In this document: positions 38,498 to 48,334 of the stretch, one piece after another
How the letters are laid out: each line of letters begins with the position of its first letter
Position numbering within the stretch: the stretch's first letter is position 1
Assembly (NCBI GenBank): GCA_015060165.1
Contig: SUZC01000002.1
Span: 1-64,000 of the forward strand
DNA length: 64,000 nucleotides
Direction of reading: 5' to 3'
Origin: Rikenellaceae bacterium
GTDB lineage: Bacteria; Bacteroidota; Bacteroidia; Bacteroidales; Rikenellaceae
The notes under the pieces: model-generated
Seen by the model: the letters and a program-made list of their open reading frames with translations, nothing else
What the model was told of the DNA's origin: nothing
Database searches by the model: none
Translations under genes and position numbers: made by a program

Positions 38498-38698
38498 ACC
38501 CGCATAGATTTCCTTATAGCTTTGCGAAACTGAACACTTATTACATTGGGTCAACTCTCGGTTTCTCAAAATCAGGCCTTAACTTCGCATGAAGTGTGTC
38601 TGTGGACACCGTTGGACGATTGCGAACTCCGGAGCCCCACACCTTGACTTATCGGCAGATTCGTCAAACAAGAAAAGGAACTTCTATGCGGTTTTTTT
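38498..38698 (+). ncRNA. Structured ncRNA, candidate 6S RNA (ssrS)
   Basis: Noncoding interval between zapA and rny. Long-range closing stem: CCGCATAGA(38500-38508)/TCTATGCGG(38683-38691) and TTCCTT(38510-38515)/AAGGAA(38675-38680). The 3' arm is followed by a T7 tract. Length ~200 nt. Confidence 0.65.
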
Positions 38699-38763
38699 GT
38701 ATGTGTACGATTGTTGGAAACATACTTATAACCAAATATTTAACAACATTATTAATTACAGCA

Positions 38764-40311
38764 ATGACAACAGTTATTATAACAGCTATCGTGTCGGCGA
38801 TTGTGAGTGTGAGCGTGTATTATCTGGTGACGCTCTACATCACAAAGAATACGATAAAAAAACAACGTGAAGCAGCTCTCCGCGAGGCCGAGGCCGAGGG
38901 TGAGATGATAAAGAAGGAGAAGATTTTGCAGGCTAAGGAGCGATTTATAAAGTTGCAAAGCGAGCACGATCGTCAGATAAACGAGCGAAATCAGAAGATT
39001 GCTCAAAGCGAGCAGCGTGCAAAGCAGATTGAGTCGAATTTGCAGAATCAGCAGCGTGACCTTGACCATAAAATCAAGGAGAACGATCGCCTTAAGGAGC
39101 AGATGACTGCTCAGCTCCAGAATCTTAACACTCGCAAGGAGGAACTTGCTGCAGTGATTAAGGAGCAGAATATTCGTTTGGAGCAGATTTCTGGAATGAG
39201 TACAGAGGAGGCTAAGAATATCCTTATCGAGAATATGAAGACCGAGGCTAAAGCCGAGGCTGACGCATATATCAACGAGACTATCGAGGAGGCTAAACTC
39301 ACTGCGACAAAGGAGGCAAAACGTATCATCGTTACCTCTATCCAGCGCGTAGCCACTGAGACTGCTATCGAGAATGCTGTGACAGTATTTAACATCGATA
39401 GCGATGAGGTTAAGGGTCGTATCATTGGTCGTGAGGGTCGTAATATCCGCGCATTGGAGGCTGCTACCGGTATCGAGATTATTGTAGATGATACTCCAGA
39501 GGCTATTATCTTGAGCGGTTTCGATCCTGTTCGTCGCGAGATTGCGCGTTTGGCATTGCACCAGCTTGTAACTGATGGTCGTATCCATCCAGCCCGTATC
39601 GAGGAGGTTGTGGCTAAGGTTAAGAAGCAGATTGAGGAGGAGATTGTTGAGGTTGGTAAACGTACTGCAATCGACTTAGGTATTCACGGTCTGCACCCCG
39701 AGTTGATTCGTCTTATTGGTAAGATGAAGTATCGTTCTTCGTATGGACAGAACTTGTTGCAGCATGCTCGCGAGACCGCAAACCTTGCAGGTATTATGGC
39801 ATCGGAGTTGGGATTGCCGGTTAAGGCTGCACGTCGAGCAGGTCTGTTGCACGATATTGGTAAGGTGCCTGATGATGAGCCAGAGTTGCCACACGCAATT
39901 ATTGGTATGAAGCTGGCAGAGAAGTACAAGGAGAAGCCAGATGTATGCAACGCCGTAGGAGCTCACCACGACGAGGTCGAGATGAATTCGATGATTGCTC
40001 CGATTATTCAGGTATGTGATGCTATTTCAGGAGCTCGCCCGGGAGCACGTCGTGAGGTTGTAGAGTCTTACATCAAGCGTTTGAAGGAGATGGAGGATAT
40101 CGCACTCTCATATCCTGGTGTGGTTAAGACTTACGCTATTCAGGCAGGTCGTGAGTTGCGCGTAATCGTTGGTGCTGATAAGCTCTCGGATCAGGAGTCA
40201 GAGTCATTGTCACACGATATAGCAAAGAAGATTCAGGACGAGATGACTTATCCTGGTCAGGTGAAGATTACCGTTATTCGCGAGACTCGTTCGGTAAGTT
40301 ACGCGAAATAA
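38764..40311 (+). CDS. rny: Ribonuclease Y
   Basis: N-terminal TM helix [26 protein letters not shown], coiled coil, [31 protein letters not shown] domain LLHDIGKV. Start at 38764; the supplied ORF extends into noncoding DNA. Confidence 0.95.
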   Translation: MTTVIITAIVSAIVSVSVYYLVTLYITKNTIKKQREAALREAEAEGEMIKKEKILQAKERFIKLQSEHDRQINERNQKIAQSEQRAKQIESNLQNQQRDLDHKIKENDRLKEQMTAQLQNLNTRKEELAAVIKEQNIRLEQISGMSTEEAKNILIENMKTEAKAEADAYINETIEEAKLTATKEAKRIIVTSIQRVATETAIENAVTVFNIDSDEVKGRIIGREGRNIRALEAATGIEIIVDDTPEAIILSGFDPVRREIARLALHQLVTDGRIHPARIEEVVAKVKKQIEEEIVEVGKRTAIDLGIHGLHPELIRLIGKMKYRSSYGQNLLQHARETANLAGIMASELGLPVKAARRAGLLHDIGKVPDDEPELPHAIIGMKLAEKYKEKPDVCNAVGAHHDEVEMNSMIAPIIQVCDAISGARPGARREVVESYIKRLKEMEDIALSYPGVVKTYAIQAGRELRVIVGADKLSDQESESLSHDIAKKIQDEMTYPGQVKITVIRETRSVSYAK

Positions 40312-40323
40312 TAGTTAACCCGT

Positions 40324-40358
40324 AAAGCGTGGCTCTCGTAAGGTAGCCACGCTTTTTT
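40324..40358 (+). terminator. Intrinsic terminator after rny
   Basis: AAAGCGTGGCT ctcgtaaggt AGCCACGCTTTTTT. Confidence 0.92.
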
Positions 40359-40431
40359 ATATTTCATCATAGAAGATGTGTATGGCGACTGCCATACGCA
40401 GTTTCAAATAACCTTAACACTTCGATATAAT

Positions 40432-41586
40432 ATGCGAATCAGTAGATTATTTATGTTGGCGATGGCTGGCATAGCATTGCTGGGCATCGGTTGTAATTCA
40501 TTTCCTAAGCAGCAGACCGATGAGGCTATCCAGGCTGTTATGAGCGAATTCAATGCAGTGGGTATTTCGGCCGCTGTGGTTAAGGATGGCAAAATTGTAT
40601 ATAACAACTCGTTTGGATATAAGGATTTGGCTACCAAAGCACCCCTGTCAAACGATGATGTTATGAGAATTGCATCTATCTCAAAGTCATTTACGGCAAC
40701 ATCTCTCTTGCAGCTTGTCGATAAGGGCGTTATCTCGCTCGATGATGATGTAAGTGACTTGATAGGTTTTAAGATTCGTAATCCTCATCACCCCGATATT
40801 CCTATTACTCTGAAAATGGTGCTTTCACATACGGCAAGTATTAAGGATAAGGCAGATTATTTTACTCTCGACCATTTGAATCCTGCGGTGTATGGTAATT
40901 GTGTTGAGTCATATTTTACCTACAAGCCTGGCGAGGGATACAACTACTCTAATATGGGTTTGAATCTTGCGGGTACCATTTTGGAAAAGGTTTCGGGCGT
41001 AAGATTTGATGAGTATGTAAAGAAGAATATTATCGAGCCGCTCGGCCTATATGGAGGTCATAACGTCGATTTGCTCGATAGCGACAAGTTTGCACGCATC
41101 TACAATTTTCGAAATGGAGAGTACGTAGAGTCAACAGGTGCATATCGTAGCACTGCCGATGCTATGGCAGATTATAAGTTTGGTTATTCTTCGCCCATCT
41201 TCTCACCTACGGGTGGTGTGAAAATCTCGGCATACGATTTGGCTAAGTATATGATCATGCATATGAATTATGGTGAGTATGGTGGTGTTCGCATCATATC
41301 GGAGCAGAGTGCCAAACTGATGCAGACCCCAGTTAGCTCTAGTGGTTATGGCTTGTGTCTTACCGAGTTCGATGATAAAGTTGAAGATGAAAAGTATAAA
41401 GCACCAGGCAATTATCTCATTGGTCATACTGGCGGAGCGTATGGTCTAAGTAGTATCATGATTTGGAGTCCCGCCGACGGTTGGGGTATTGTTGCAATGA
41501 CCAATGGTTGGACATCGGTTAAAGGCAAGAATTTCCTGAACGAATTGACTAATGCAATCTATCAAGCCTGCATAGCAGAGAAGTAA
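40432..41586 (+). CDS. Serine hydrolase (class C beta-lactamase-related), lipoprotein
   Basis: Lipobox LLGIGC; SISKSF (SxxK), YNYSNMG (YxN), GHTGG. Start at internal Met 40432. Confidence 0.9.
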   Translation: MRISRLFMLAMAGIALLGIGCNSFPKQQTDEAIQAVMSEFNAVGISAAVVKDGKIVYNNSFGYKDLATKAPLSNDDVMRIASISKSFTATSLLQLVDKGVISLDDDVSDLIGFKIRNPHHPDIPITLKMVLSHTASIKDKADYFTLDHLNPAVYGNCVESYFTYKPGEGYNYSNMGLNLAGTILEKVSGVRFDEYVKKNIIEPLGLYGGHNVDLLDSDKFARIYNFRNGEYVESTGAYRSTADAMADYKFGYSSPIFSPTGGVKISAYDLAKYMIMHMNYGEYGGVRIISEQSAKLMQTPVSSSGYGLCLTEFDDKVEDEKYKAPGNYLIGHTGGAYGLSSIMIWSPADGWGIVAMTNGWTSVKGKNFLNELTNAIYQACIAEK

Positions 41587-41601
41587 ACAGCCTATTCTTT
41601 A

Positions 41602-41645
41602 CAAAACGAGGCTCCTAACTTAATTTGTTAGCGAGCCTCGTTTTG
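41602..41645. terminator. Bidirectional terminator
   Basis: CAAAACGAGGCTCCTAAC ... GTTAGCGAGCCTCGTTTTG between convergent genes. Confidence 0.93.
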
Positions 41646-41654
41646 CATTGTATC

Positions 41655-42269
41655 CTATTGCTTTATTCTATCGGGATTGTTTCTTAGGAATGTCTCCCAC
41701 GATGAGGAACCCTTCACTGCTTTCTTGCCTCCGCCAAGTCCCTTTACTCGCTCTGTACCCATTGCAACCGATATGGGAGTGCGTGCGGTAAAGTAGTGAC
41801 ACATAGCAACAGCCATACCATCGGTAGCATCCAGTCGACGGGGTGTGTAATCCAATTTAAGCATACGTTTCACGATTGCTGCCACCTGCTCCTTCGATGC
41901 CGAGCCGGAGCCAGCAATGGCCTGCTTGATGCGTGACGGTGCATACTCAAATACCTCTTTGTCAAAGCTTAGAGCTGCAGCCATAGCCACACCCTGAGCA
42001 CGCCCCAATTTGAGCATACTCTGCACATTCACCCCAAAAAAAGGCGATTCCAAAGCCACTTCGCGCGGTTGATAATCCTTTATTAGCTTGCTCACTCGGT
42101 CGAATATGTAACGCAGTTTGCGATAGGGGTCGCTCATTGTGTGCAGATCGATGTCACCCATCACCACCGAACGCAGTTTATTGCCCTCGACCTCTATGAT
42201 GCCGTAACCCATATAGTTCGTGCCAGGGTCGATGCCCATAATGCGATATGTCGATGCTTTTTCGGCCAT
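41655..42269 (-). CDS. ruvC: Crossover junction endodeoxyribonuclease RuvC
   Basis: RIMGIDPGTNYMGYGIIEVEG, ALESPFFGVNVQSMLKLGRAQGV, DATDGMAVAMCH. Confidence 0.96.
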   Translation of the reverse strand: MAEKASTYRIMGIDPGTNYMGYGIIEVEGNKLRSVVMGDIDLHTMSDPYRKLRYIFDRVSKLIKDYQPREVALESPFFGVNVQSMLKLGRAQGVAMAAALSFDKEVFEYAPSRIKQAIAGSGSASKEQVAAIVKRMLKLDYTPRRLDATDGMAVAMCHYFTARTPISVAMGTERVKGLGGGKKAVKGSSSWETFLRNNPDRIKQ

Positions 42270-42311
42270 TGCGTGTGGTGGTAAATTTTCTACAAGACAA
42301 ATATAATGAAA

Positions 42312-42343
42312 ATTCCCAAACCCAACAAAGTGGGTTTGGGAAT
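42312..42343 (-). terminator. Terminator of the downstream DUF4369/TlpA gene region
   Basis: Perfect ATTCCCAAACCCA...TGGGTTTGGGAAT hairpin. U-tract is weak on either strand. Confidence 0.6.
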
Positions 42344-42390
42344 ATCTTATATTGTATTTCTTGTGGAGTAAAATCTTTTCTATGCGGAGA

Positions 42391-43476
42391 TTACTTCAAC
42401 AACTCCTCAATCTTCTTCTCCAAAGCCTCACCGCGCAGATTTTTTGCGATGATTTTGCCCGTTGAGCAATCTATCAGGAAGTTGGCTGGAATAGCCGTGA
42501 TATAATACTCTTTGGGTGCGGGCGAATTTCCCACCTTCAAACCGCTCACATTTATCCACTCCATTCCAATCTTTTTCATCGCACTTTCCCAATCCTTTTT
42601 GTTGGCATCGAGCGACGACGCATAAACCTCAAATCCCTTTTTGTGGAATTTGTTGTATGTCGCTTTGAGGTTTGGCATCTCGTTCATACAAGGGCCGCAC
42701 CACGAAGCCCAAAACTCCAACAATATAAATCTGTTACCCTCTTTTTCGACAACGCTTTTCAATGAAATCTCCTTGCCGTCGGCAGTTGGCTCGGTAACGT
42801 CGCTGTATGGGTTGCCAATCTCGAAGCGAGTGGCACGTTTGGCCTCCTCGATTTGCGTGGCAAAATACTCCTGCTTGTGTGGTAAAAGAGCGTATAGCTC
42901 CAACTGCTCGGTTGGCTCGAACTCATCGGCCATATAATCTGCCACGAAAACACCAAACTCGTTCTCGGCATTATCGGCTATCTGTTTGTGAACATATTCA
43001 AATCCTAAGTTGAGGATCTCCTCCTCGTCGAGACCATCTTCCTCGGCTTTCTCTATTAGTGAGTTGATATCGTTAAAGAATGTGAAGATTTTATTGTTTA
43101 ACTCTGTCCCGATAGGTGCGTGTATATCATTGCTGAAAGCGGTCTTGATTCGTCCCTCTTCGAGGATAAAACGGTGTACAATCATAGGCTTGTCGAATCT
43201 GAGCGAGTCGTTATAGACACGTGTCATAACGTAGGCGATAGTCGGCTGCTCGATTGTGCCCTCAAATCGGAATTGGTTGTTCTCGATTCTTACAGAGTCG
43301 ATGTAGTCATAGTCGCCAGAACTATTCTTCTGAATGCAGAGGTATGCCCACTCCCCGTCGGGGCAACGGCCTGTTGTGTCTTTTCCCGTTACGATGTACG
43401 AGTTGGGAGCTGAGCAACCAATGGCACAGCACGCAACGATGCTTGCAATAGCGATAAAGCAGTAAATCTTTTTCAT
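42391..43476 (-). CDS. DUF4369 + TlpA-like thioredoxin lipoprotein (paralog 1)
   Basis: Lipobox ACCAIGC; LLEFWASWCGPCMNEMPNLKATYNKFHKKGFEVYASSLD. Confidence 0.9.
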   Translation of the reverse strand: MKKIYCFIAIASIVACCAIGCSAPNSYIVTGKDTTGRCPDGEWAYLCIQKNSSGDYDYIDSVRIENNQFRFEGTIEQPTIAYVMTRVYNDSLRFDKPMIVHRFILEEGRIKTAFSNDIHAPIGTELNNKIFTFFNDINSLIEKAEEDGLDEEEILNLGFEYVHKQIADNAENEFGVFVADYMADEFEPTEQLELYALLPHKQEYFATQIEEAKRATRFEIGNPYSDVTEPTADGKEISLKSVVEKEGNRFILLEFWASWCGPCMNEMPNLKATYNKFHKKGFEVYASSLDANKKDWESAMKKIGMEWINVSGLKVGNSPAPKEYYITAIPANFLIDCSTGKIIAKNLRGEALEKKIEELLK

Positions 43477-43557
43477 AGTGATAAAAGCGTTTGATGTTAA
43501 TTTGTAATTAGTATATTATGATTGTTGGATAATTGGTAAAGGCTTGTGTATTAATTA

Positions 43558-43591
43558 ATTACCCCGCCCTGCTATTGCGAGGAGGGGTAAT
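43558..43591 (-). terminator. Hairpin downstream of paralog 2
   Basis: ATTACCCC...GGGGTAAT inverted repeat between the two paralogs. Confidence 0.5.
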
Positions 43592-43611
43592 CATATCATT
43601 GTCGCGAGTTA

Positions 43612-44691
43612 TTACTTCAAAAGCTCTGCAAGTTTCTCCTCCAACGCAGCGCCACGCAAGCCCTTAGCTACGATTTTGCCTGTTGAGCAGTCGATAAGGA
43701 AGTTTGCGGGGATAGAGTTTACAGCGTAGTCGTTGCGAGAGGGAGTATCCCAATACTTCACGTTGCTAACGTGCAACCAATTCATCTTCTTATCTTTGAT
43801 AGCCTTCTCCCAATTCTCCTTCTTCTGATCCAAAGATACAGCGTAAATCTCGAAGCCCTTCTTGTGATACTTGTCATAAGCTGCCTTCAAGTGGGGAACC
43901 TCCATCATGCAAGGACCACACCAAGATGCCCAGAAATCGAGCAAGATATACTTGTTCTTCTTGTTCTCAACTGCGCTCTTCAATGAAAGCTGCTTGCCGT
44001 CGGGTGTTGGCTCGGTGATGTCGATATAAGGATTACCGGGAGCTACCTTCAAAGCCTGCTCTGCGCCCTTCTTCATATCGGCCAATTTCTCCTGCTTATC
44101 AGCTGGCATAGCTGCGATGATATCGAGAATCTGCTGAGGCTCGAACTGATAGTATGATCTGCTGAGCTGATCGCTACCAAACTGGTTAGCCGCATTCTCA
44201 ACGATAGTGTTGAAGCGCAAGTCTGTGAGCTCCTTCTGTGCAGCCTGAATAGCAGCATCATCCTTAGCCTCGTAAGCCTTGTTGACACGCTCGTAGATCT
44301 CGCTCAACTTTGTGCTGAATGCAGTGTTGGCATCGTTCAACAAGCTACCTGTTGCGTTGTAGTTCTTTTTCTCTGCATCTACAACGTTGATTACGATCTT
44401 GCCAGCCTCTACGTATACGGGAACTGTAGCCACAGCCTCGCGAGGGTTAGATGAACCAACAGCGATGTATGCCATATATGCAGCTTCAGGAGCCTCACCC
44501 TTGAACTTGAATGAGTTCTTCTCAACTACAACTGAATCTACGGGAGTCATCTTGCGGTTCTCGGTCTTAAGCATATAGACCATCTTGCCATCCTCAAAAG
44601 CAGCGTTGCTACCAGAGATGGTGTACTTTGTACCATTGTCGCAGCTTGCCAATGCCGCAGCTGCCAATACGATTGTAAAAATCTTTTTCAT
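43612..44691 (-). CDS. DUF4369 + TlpA-like thioredoxin lipoprotein (paralog 2)
   Basis: Lipobox ALASC; LLDFWASWCGPCMMEVPHLKAAYDKYHKKGFEIYAVSLD; C-terminus IPANFLIDCSTGKIVAKGLRG matches paralog 1. Confidence 0.92.
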   Translation of the reverse strand: MKKIFTIVLAAAALASCDNGTKYTISGSNAAFEDGKMVYMLKTENRKMTPVDSVVVEKNSFKFKGEAPEAAYMAYIAVGSSNPREAVATVPVYVEAGKIVINVVDAEKKNYNATGSLLNDANTAFSTKLSEIYERVNKAYEAKDDAAIQAAQKELTDLRFNTIVENAANQFGSDQLSRSYYQFEPQQILDIIAAMPADKQEKLADMKKGAEQALKVAPGNPYIDITEPTPDGKQLSLKSAVENKKNKYILLDFWASWCGPCMMEVPHLKAAYDKYHKKGFEIYAVSLDQKKENWEKAIKDKKMNWLHVSNVKYWDTPSRNDYAVNSIPANFLIDCSTGKIVAKGLRGAALEEKLAELLK

Positions 44692-44756
44692 TCTATTATT
44701 TTTTATTGTGTTGATTAAATCTCTGCGTTGATTGAGTCTGTTTTTGTTATACGATG

Positions 44757-45800
44757 TTACTCATTATTCTTTGCAGTATTCTCCTTTGCTGCTTTCTCCA
44801 AAGCTGTTACTCTACGCTGCAGCTCTGGCAGGGTCTTGAATACGGCGAATGAACGGTGGTAATTGATTCCTGCCAATGCGGGCGAGCCAAAGCGAATCTC
44901 TCCATCGGGAACATCTTTGTCCAATCCCGACTGTGAGCCGATCTTTACATAGTTGCCCACTGTAACGTGGTCGGCAATGCCCACCTGACCTGCGAGGAAG
45001 CAGTTGCGGCCCACCTTCGATGTGCCCGCTATGCCTGTTTGTGCTGATGATACGGTATTCTCGCCCACTTCCACATTGTGGCCAATCTGAATCAAGTTGT
45101 CGAGCTTTACGCCCTTGCGAATAATGGTGGAATCGGTCTTTGCGCGGTCGATGCAGGTGTTTGCTCCAATCTCTACATTATCCTCAATAATAACATTTCC
45201 CAACTGTGGAATCTTGTCGAATGTTCCATCGGGCTTGGGCAGGAATCCGAAACCATCAGCTCCGATAACTGCGCCAGCGTGGATAATACAGTTGGCTCCC
45301 ACTCGGCAACCCTCATAAATCTTCACACCCGGGTAGAGTGTGGTACCGGCTCCAACCTTCACTCCGTCGCCTACATATACCTGCGGATAGATCTTTGCTC
45401 CGTCACCAACTACTGCGCCGGCCTCGATTACTGCAAAATCACCTATGTAGCAGTTCTCGCCGATGGTTGCCTTCTCTGAGATAGATGCCATCTTGCTAAT
45501 GCCTTTCTTCTGAGGTTTCATTGCGTTGTACATCTCCAGAAGTTGGAGTACCGCTGCTCCCACGTCGGGAATTTTGATAAGCGTAGCCTTGACTTCGCTC
45601 TTAGGCTCGAAGTCATTGCTTACTAATATGATAGAGGCATTGCTTGAATATACAAACTGTTCATATTTGGGATTAGTGAGATAGGTGAGAGAACCCTGCT
45701 TGCCACCCTCGATAGAGGATACTGTGTGTACTGCTGCGTTCTTGTCGCCTACCACCGTGCCGCCCAAAAGACCGGCAATCATCTCTGCTGTAAATTCCAT
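44757..45800 (-). CDS. lpxD: UDP-3-O-acylglucosamine N-acyltransferase
   Basis: Left-handed beta-helix hexapeptide repeats; ADGFGFLPKPDGTFDKIPQLGNVIIEDNVEIGANTCIDR. Confidence 0.96.
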   Translation of the reverse strand: MEFTAEMIAGLLGGTVVGDKNAAVHTVSSIEGGKQGSLTYLTNPKYEQFVYSSNASIILVSNDFEPKSEVKATLIKIPDVGAAVLQLLEMYNAMKPQKKGISKMASISEKATIGENCYIGDFAVIEAGAVVGDGAKIYPQVYVGDGVKVGAGTTLYPGVKIYEGCRVGANCIIHAGAVIGADGFGFLPKPDGTFDKIPQLGNVIIEDNVEIGANTCIDRAKTDSTIIRKGVKLDNLIQIGHNVEVGENTVSSAQTGIAGTSKVGRNCFLAGQVGIADHVTVGNYVKIGSQSGLDKDVPDGEIRFGSPALAGINYHRSFAVFKTLPELQRRVTALEKAAKENTAKNNE

Positions 45801-45925
45801 TTTGTAGTGTTGTTATCGGGTTTGCTTTATTTGTGTGTCGTGTGTAACGGATATTGTATAATATCCTAAACTGCAAATATATAAACTATTGTGCGATATT
45901 GCAAACCCTTTGTCGTATATAGGGA

Positions 45926-45949
45926 CAAAAAAAGCCGCTTATGCGGCCT
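45926..45949 (-). terminator. Terminator of murB-tilS-holA-coaD run
   Basis: Minus strand: TAGGCCGCATAAGCGGCTTTTTTTGT. Confidence 0.88.
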
Positions 45950-45981
45950 AATTATTAAAAAACAAGACTTTGTTGCTATCC

Positions 45982-46449
45982 TTAGAGATAATTTTCAAGC
46001 TTAATGCCGTCTGGCATTATTTCATCGGTATTTATTCCAAAAGCGTGTAGTTCGCGGACTGTAGATGAAGAGATATCACTATATTCAGCAGGCGTAAATA
46101 GCATCACGCTCTCCAACTCAGGGAAGAGACGGCGATTGGTTTGAGCCATTGTGCGTTCGTATTCAAAATCAATCGTATTACGTATTCCGCGGATGATAGC
46201 TGTGGCTCCCACTTGGCGAGCGATGTCGCCAGTCAACGAAGAGTATCTGATTACTTCGATGTTAGCATTGCCCATATAGTAATCGCGTATCAACTTCTCG
46301 CGTTGCTCTGCGGCGAGTAGCGATGTTTTGTTTACATTCTCGCCTATGGCAATAACAATCTTGTCGAATAGTCTGAGAGCCTGCTCTACGAGTGCTGCGT
46401 GGCCTCTGGTAAAGGGATCGAACGATCCGGGAAATATTGCTGTCCGCAT
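45982..46449 (-). CDS. coaD: Phosphopantetheine adenylyltransferase
   Basis: MRTAIFPGSFDPFTRGHAALVEQALRLFDKIVIAIGEN; IIRGIRNTIDFEYERTMAQTNR. Confidence 0.96.
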   Translation of the reverse strand: MRTAIFPGSFDPFTRGHAALVEQALRLFDKIVIAIGENVNKTSLLAAEQREKLIRDYYMGNANIEVIRYSSLTGDIARQVGATAIIRGIRNTIDFEYERTMAQTNRRLFPELESVMLFTPAEYSDISSSTVRELHAFGINTDEIMPDGIKLENYL

Positions 46450-46460
46450 AAGTTTAAGTT

Positions 46461-47246
46461 CTATTTTTTGCTATTATAAATCTGTTCCATTGCCGCCGCG
46501 ATACGTTCGGCTGCAATCGACATATAGGGTCGATTGTCGATGTGGGCGGCAGCCGAAATACCTTGATAGCTCCCTAGTAAAACCTCATCAGCCGACTCCA
46601 GCTCAAGAGCCGAAAGTTGCATACGTTGTACTCCATATCCTACTTTCATCGCAGCCCGCTCAACAAGAGTACGCTCTACGGATGCCAGGTTTGATGTTTG
46701 GGAGTATAGGGTATATCCTTTGATGGTAAATATCGGGTTTGCAGAATCGCTTTTTATCTCGCCTTTGGGGCCAATCATTATAGCTGAGTGGTAACCTCTG
46801 CGTCGAGCTATGGCATTGGCTAAAGCCTGAGACTCTATTGAGGCTGAGGTGGGGTAGTCGCCAAGTGGGTTCGACATTGGGAGGGTTGCTATCTCGGGGC
46901 GAAGACTACGCATTACGTAGCCTTGGTATATAGAGTTGCCATGACAGCGAAGTCTATGATTCCCATCCGCGTCGAGCGAAAGTTCAATACCAATCGTCGC
47001 ATTGCGAGATAATCGATTGGCTTGCAATAGCATCGAAGCTTGTCGTTCAAGCTCGCGCGAATCGATATCCAACTCTGTGTCAAATAGTTTTTTTGCCGAT
47101 TGGTTGAGCAGCTCAATATGTTGAGCTATGTGTCGGCAACTATATCCCAACGAGTGTATGTTTTGATAAACGAACGGCATCGAAGAGGCTTGCTCAGTAC
47201 AAAGCTCTCCGTTGAGAATCATATATTTTTCGCACTGTTGGCTCAT
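46461..47246 (-). CDS. Class IV aminotransferase-like protein lacking the PLP lysine
   Basis: MILNGELC..., GYHSAIMIGPKGEIKSDSANPIFTIKGYTLYSQTSNLASVERTLVERAA...LESADEVLLGSYQGISAAAHIDNRPY follows the PabC/BCAT C-terminal domain layout, with no Lys at the expected position. Confidence 0.6.
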   Translation of the reverse strand: MSQQCEKYMILNGELCTEQASSMPFVYQNIHSLGYSCRHIAQHIELLNQSAKKLFDTELDIDSRELERQASMLLQANRLSRNATIGIELSLDADGNHRLRCHGNSIYQGYVMRSLRPEIATLPMSNPLGDYPTSASIESQALANAIARRRGYHSAIMIGPKGEIKSDSANPIFTIKGYTLYSQTSNLASVERTLVERAAMKVGYGVQRMQLSALELESADEVLLGSYQGISAAAHIDNRPYMSIAAERIAAAMEQIYNSKK

Positions 47247-47260
47247 AGTTGGCGAGGTTG

Positions 47261-48331
47261 TTATTGCATGAAAATTTTTAGTAATAATTCGCGGCGAAGT
47301 TCACCTTCGTCGGCTGCTCCAGCATCGATTCCCTTGCTCTTTCCGTCGTATTCGCGAAGTAGCCCCAGAATATTGAATACTCGACGATTCTCCCAACGTG
47401 CCGATTGTTGTTTTAGCTCATCAACGGCGTAGACATTGCTCTTTTTGAGAGTTCGCATAAGCTCCATATTGTCGGGAAACGCGATGCCTTTGCGTTTGCT
47501 TAGCCAACGTAGATAGTTTATTATAAACATATCGTGGAATAATCCGAAAAGTGTTGAGATTGTGAGTAGCAACGGGTATTCCTTCGGGTTGCGCGACATA
47601 TGGTCGGCTATTTGCAATGAGCGAGCTACATCAAAAGTTGCCACTGCATTGCAAAGTTCAAAATTGTTGAACTCCTTCGATATACCTACGCTTTGCTCGA
47701 TATGCGTGTCGGTAATCTGTTTTGTGCCTTCGGGGAGAGCTATGATCAACTTGTCCAGTTCGTTTGAGATTTTCGAAATGTCGCAGCCCAGATGCTCGAT
47801 TAACATCTGTAATGCTTTCTGGGTCATAGTCATCGATTTTGAAGCCACAAATTTCGATAGCCAAGCACCTATTTCGTAGTCACGAGGACGCACCGATTCG
47901 AGCACTGCACCCGATGCTGCACATTGCTTGTATAGAGCCGAGCGTTTGTCAATATTTTTCTCCTTGTGACAGATGATGAGTATGGTCGAGGCCTGAGGTT
48001 TTGAGGTGTAGTGCGATAACTTCTCTATGTTGCGAAGTTGCTGTGCTTCCTTGACGATAATCACTTCGTATTGTCCCATCATAGGCATCTGACGGCAGAG
48101 GTTTACAATCTGTCCTGCCTCACTATCCTTGCCATAGACTGTTATTTGATTGAATGCTTGCTCGGCGGGGCTCAAGATACTCTGCGATAATTTGTCGCAA
48201 AGAGCATCTATGAAATAGCTCTCCTCGCCCATAAGTAGGTATATCGGGGCAAACCGGCGAGCTGCAATATCAGCTTTGAGTTGCTCGAATCGCTCGACGC
48301 TATCCTTGAATTTTATGCTCGATTTAGCCAT
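47261..48331 (-). CDS. holA: DNA polymerase III subunit delta
   Basis: FAPIYLLMGEESYFIDALCDKLSQSILSPAEQAFN; KSNVYAVDELKQQSARW; 356 aa. Confidence 0.92.
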   Translation of the reverse strand: MAKSSIKFKDSVERFEQLKADIAARRFAPIYLLMGEESYFIDALCDKLSQSILSPAEQAFNQITVYGKDSEAGQIVNLCRQMPMMGQYEVIIVKEAQQLRNIEKLSHYTSKPQASTILIICHKEKNIDKRSALYKQCAASGAVLESVRPRDYEIGAWLSKFVASKSMTMTQKALQMLIEHLGCDISKISNELDKLIIALPEGTKQITDTHIEQSVGISKEFNNFELCNAVATFDVARSLQIADHMSRNPKEYPLLLTISTLFGLFHDMFIINYLRWLSKRKGIAFPDNMELMRTLKKSNVYAVDELKQQSARWENRRVFNILGLLREYDGKSKGIDAGAADEGELRRELLLKIFMQ

Positions 48332-48334
48332 TGT

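Noticed and set aside
38596-38763. N-terminal extension of rny in the supplied ORF ([15 protein letters not shown]...)
   Set aside because: Lies in the structured noncoding RNA region. RNase Y begins naturally with the TM helix at ATG 38764.
38752-39588. 278-aa antisense ORF over rny
   Set aside because: Leu/Cys/Ser-rich nonsense-like translation antisense to the conserved RNase Y KH region.
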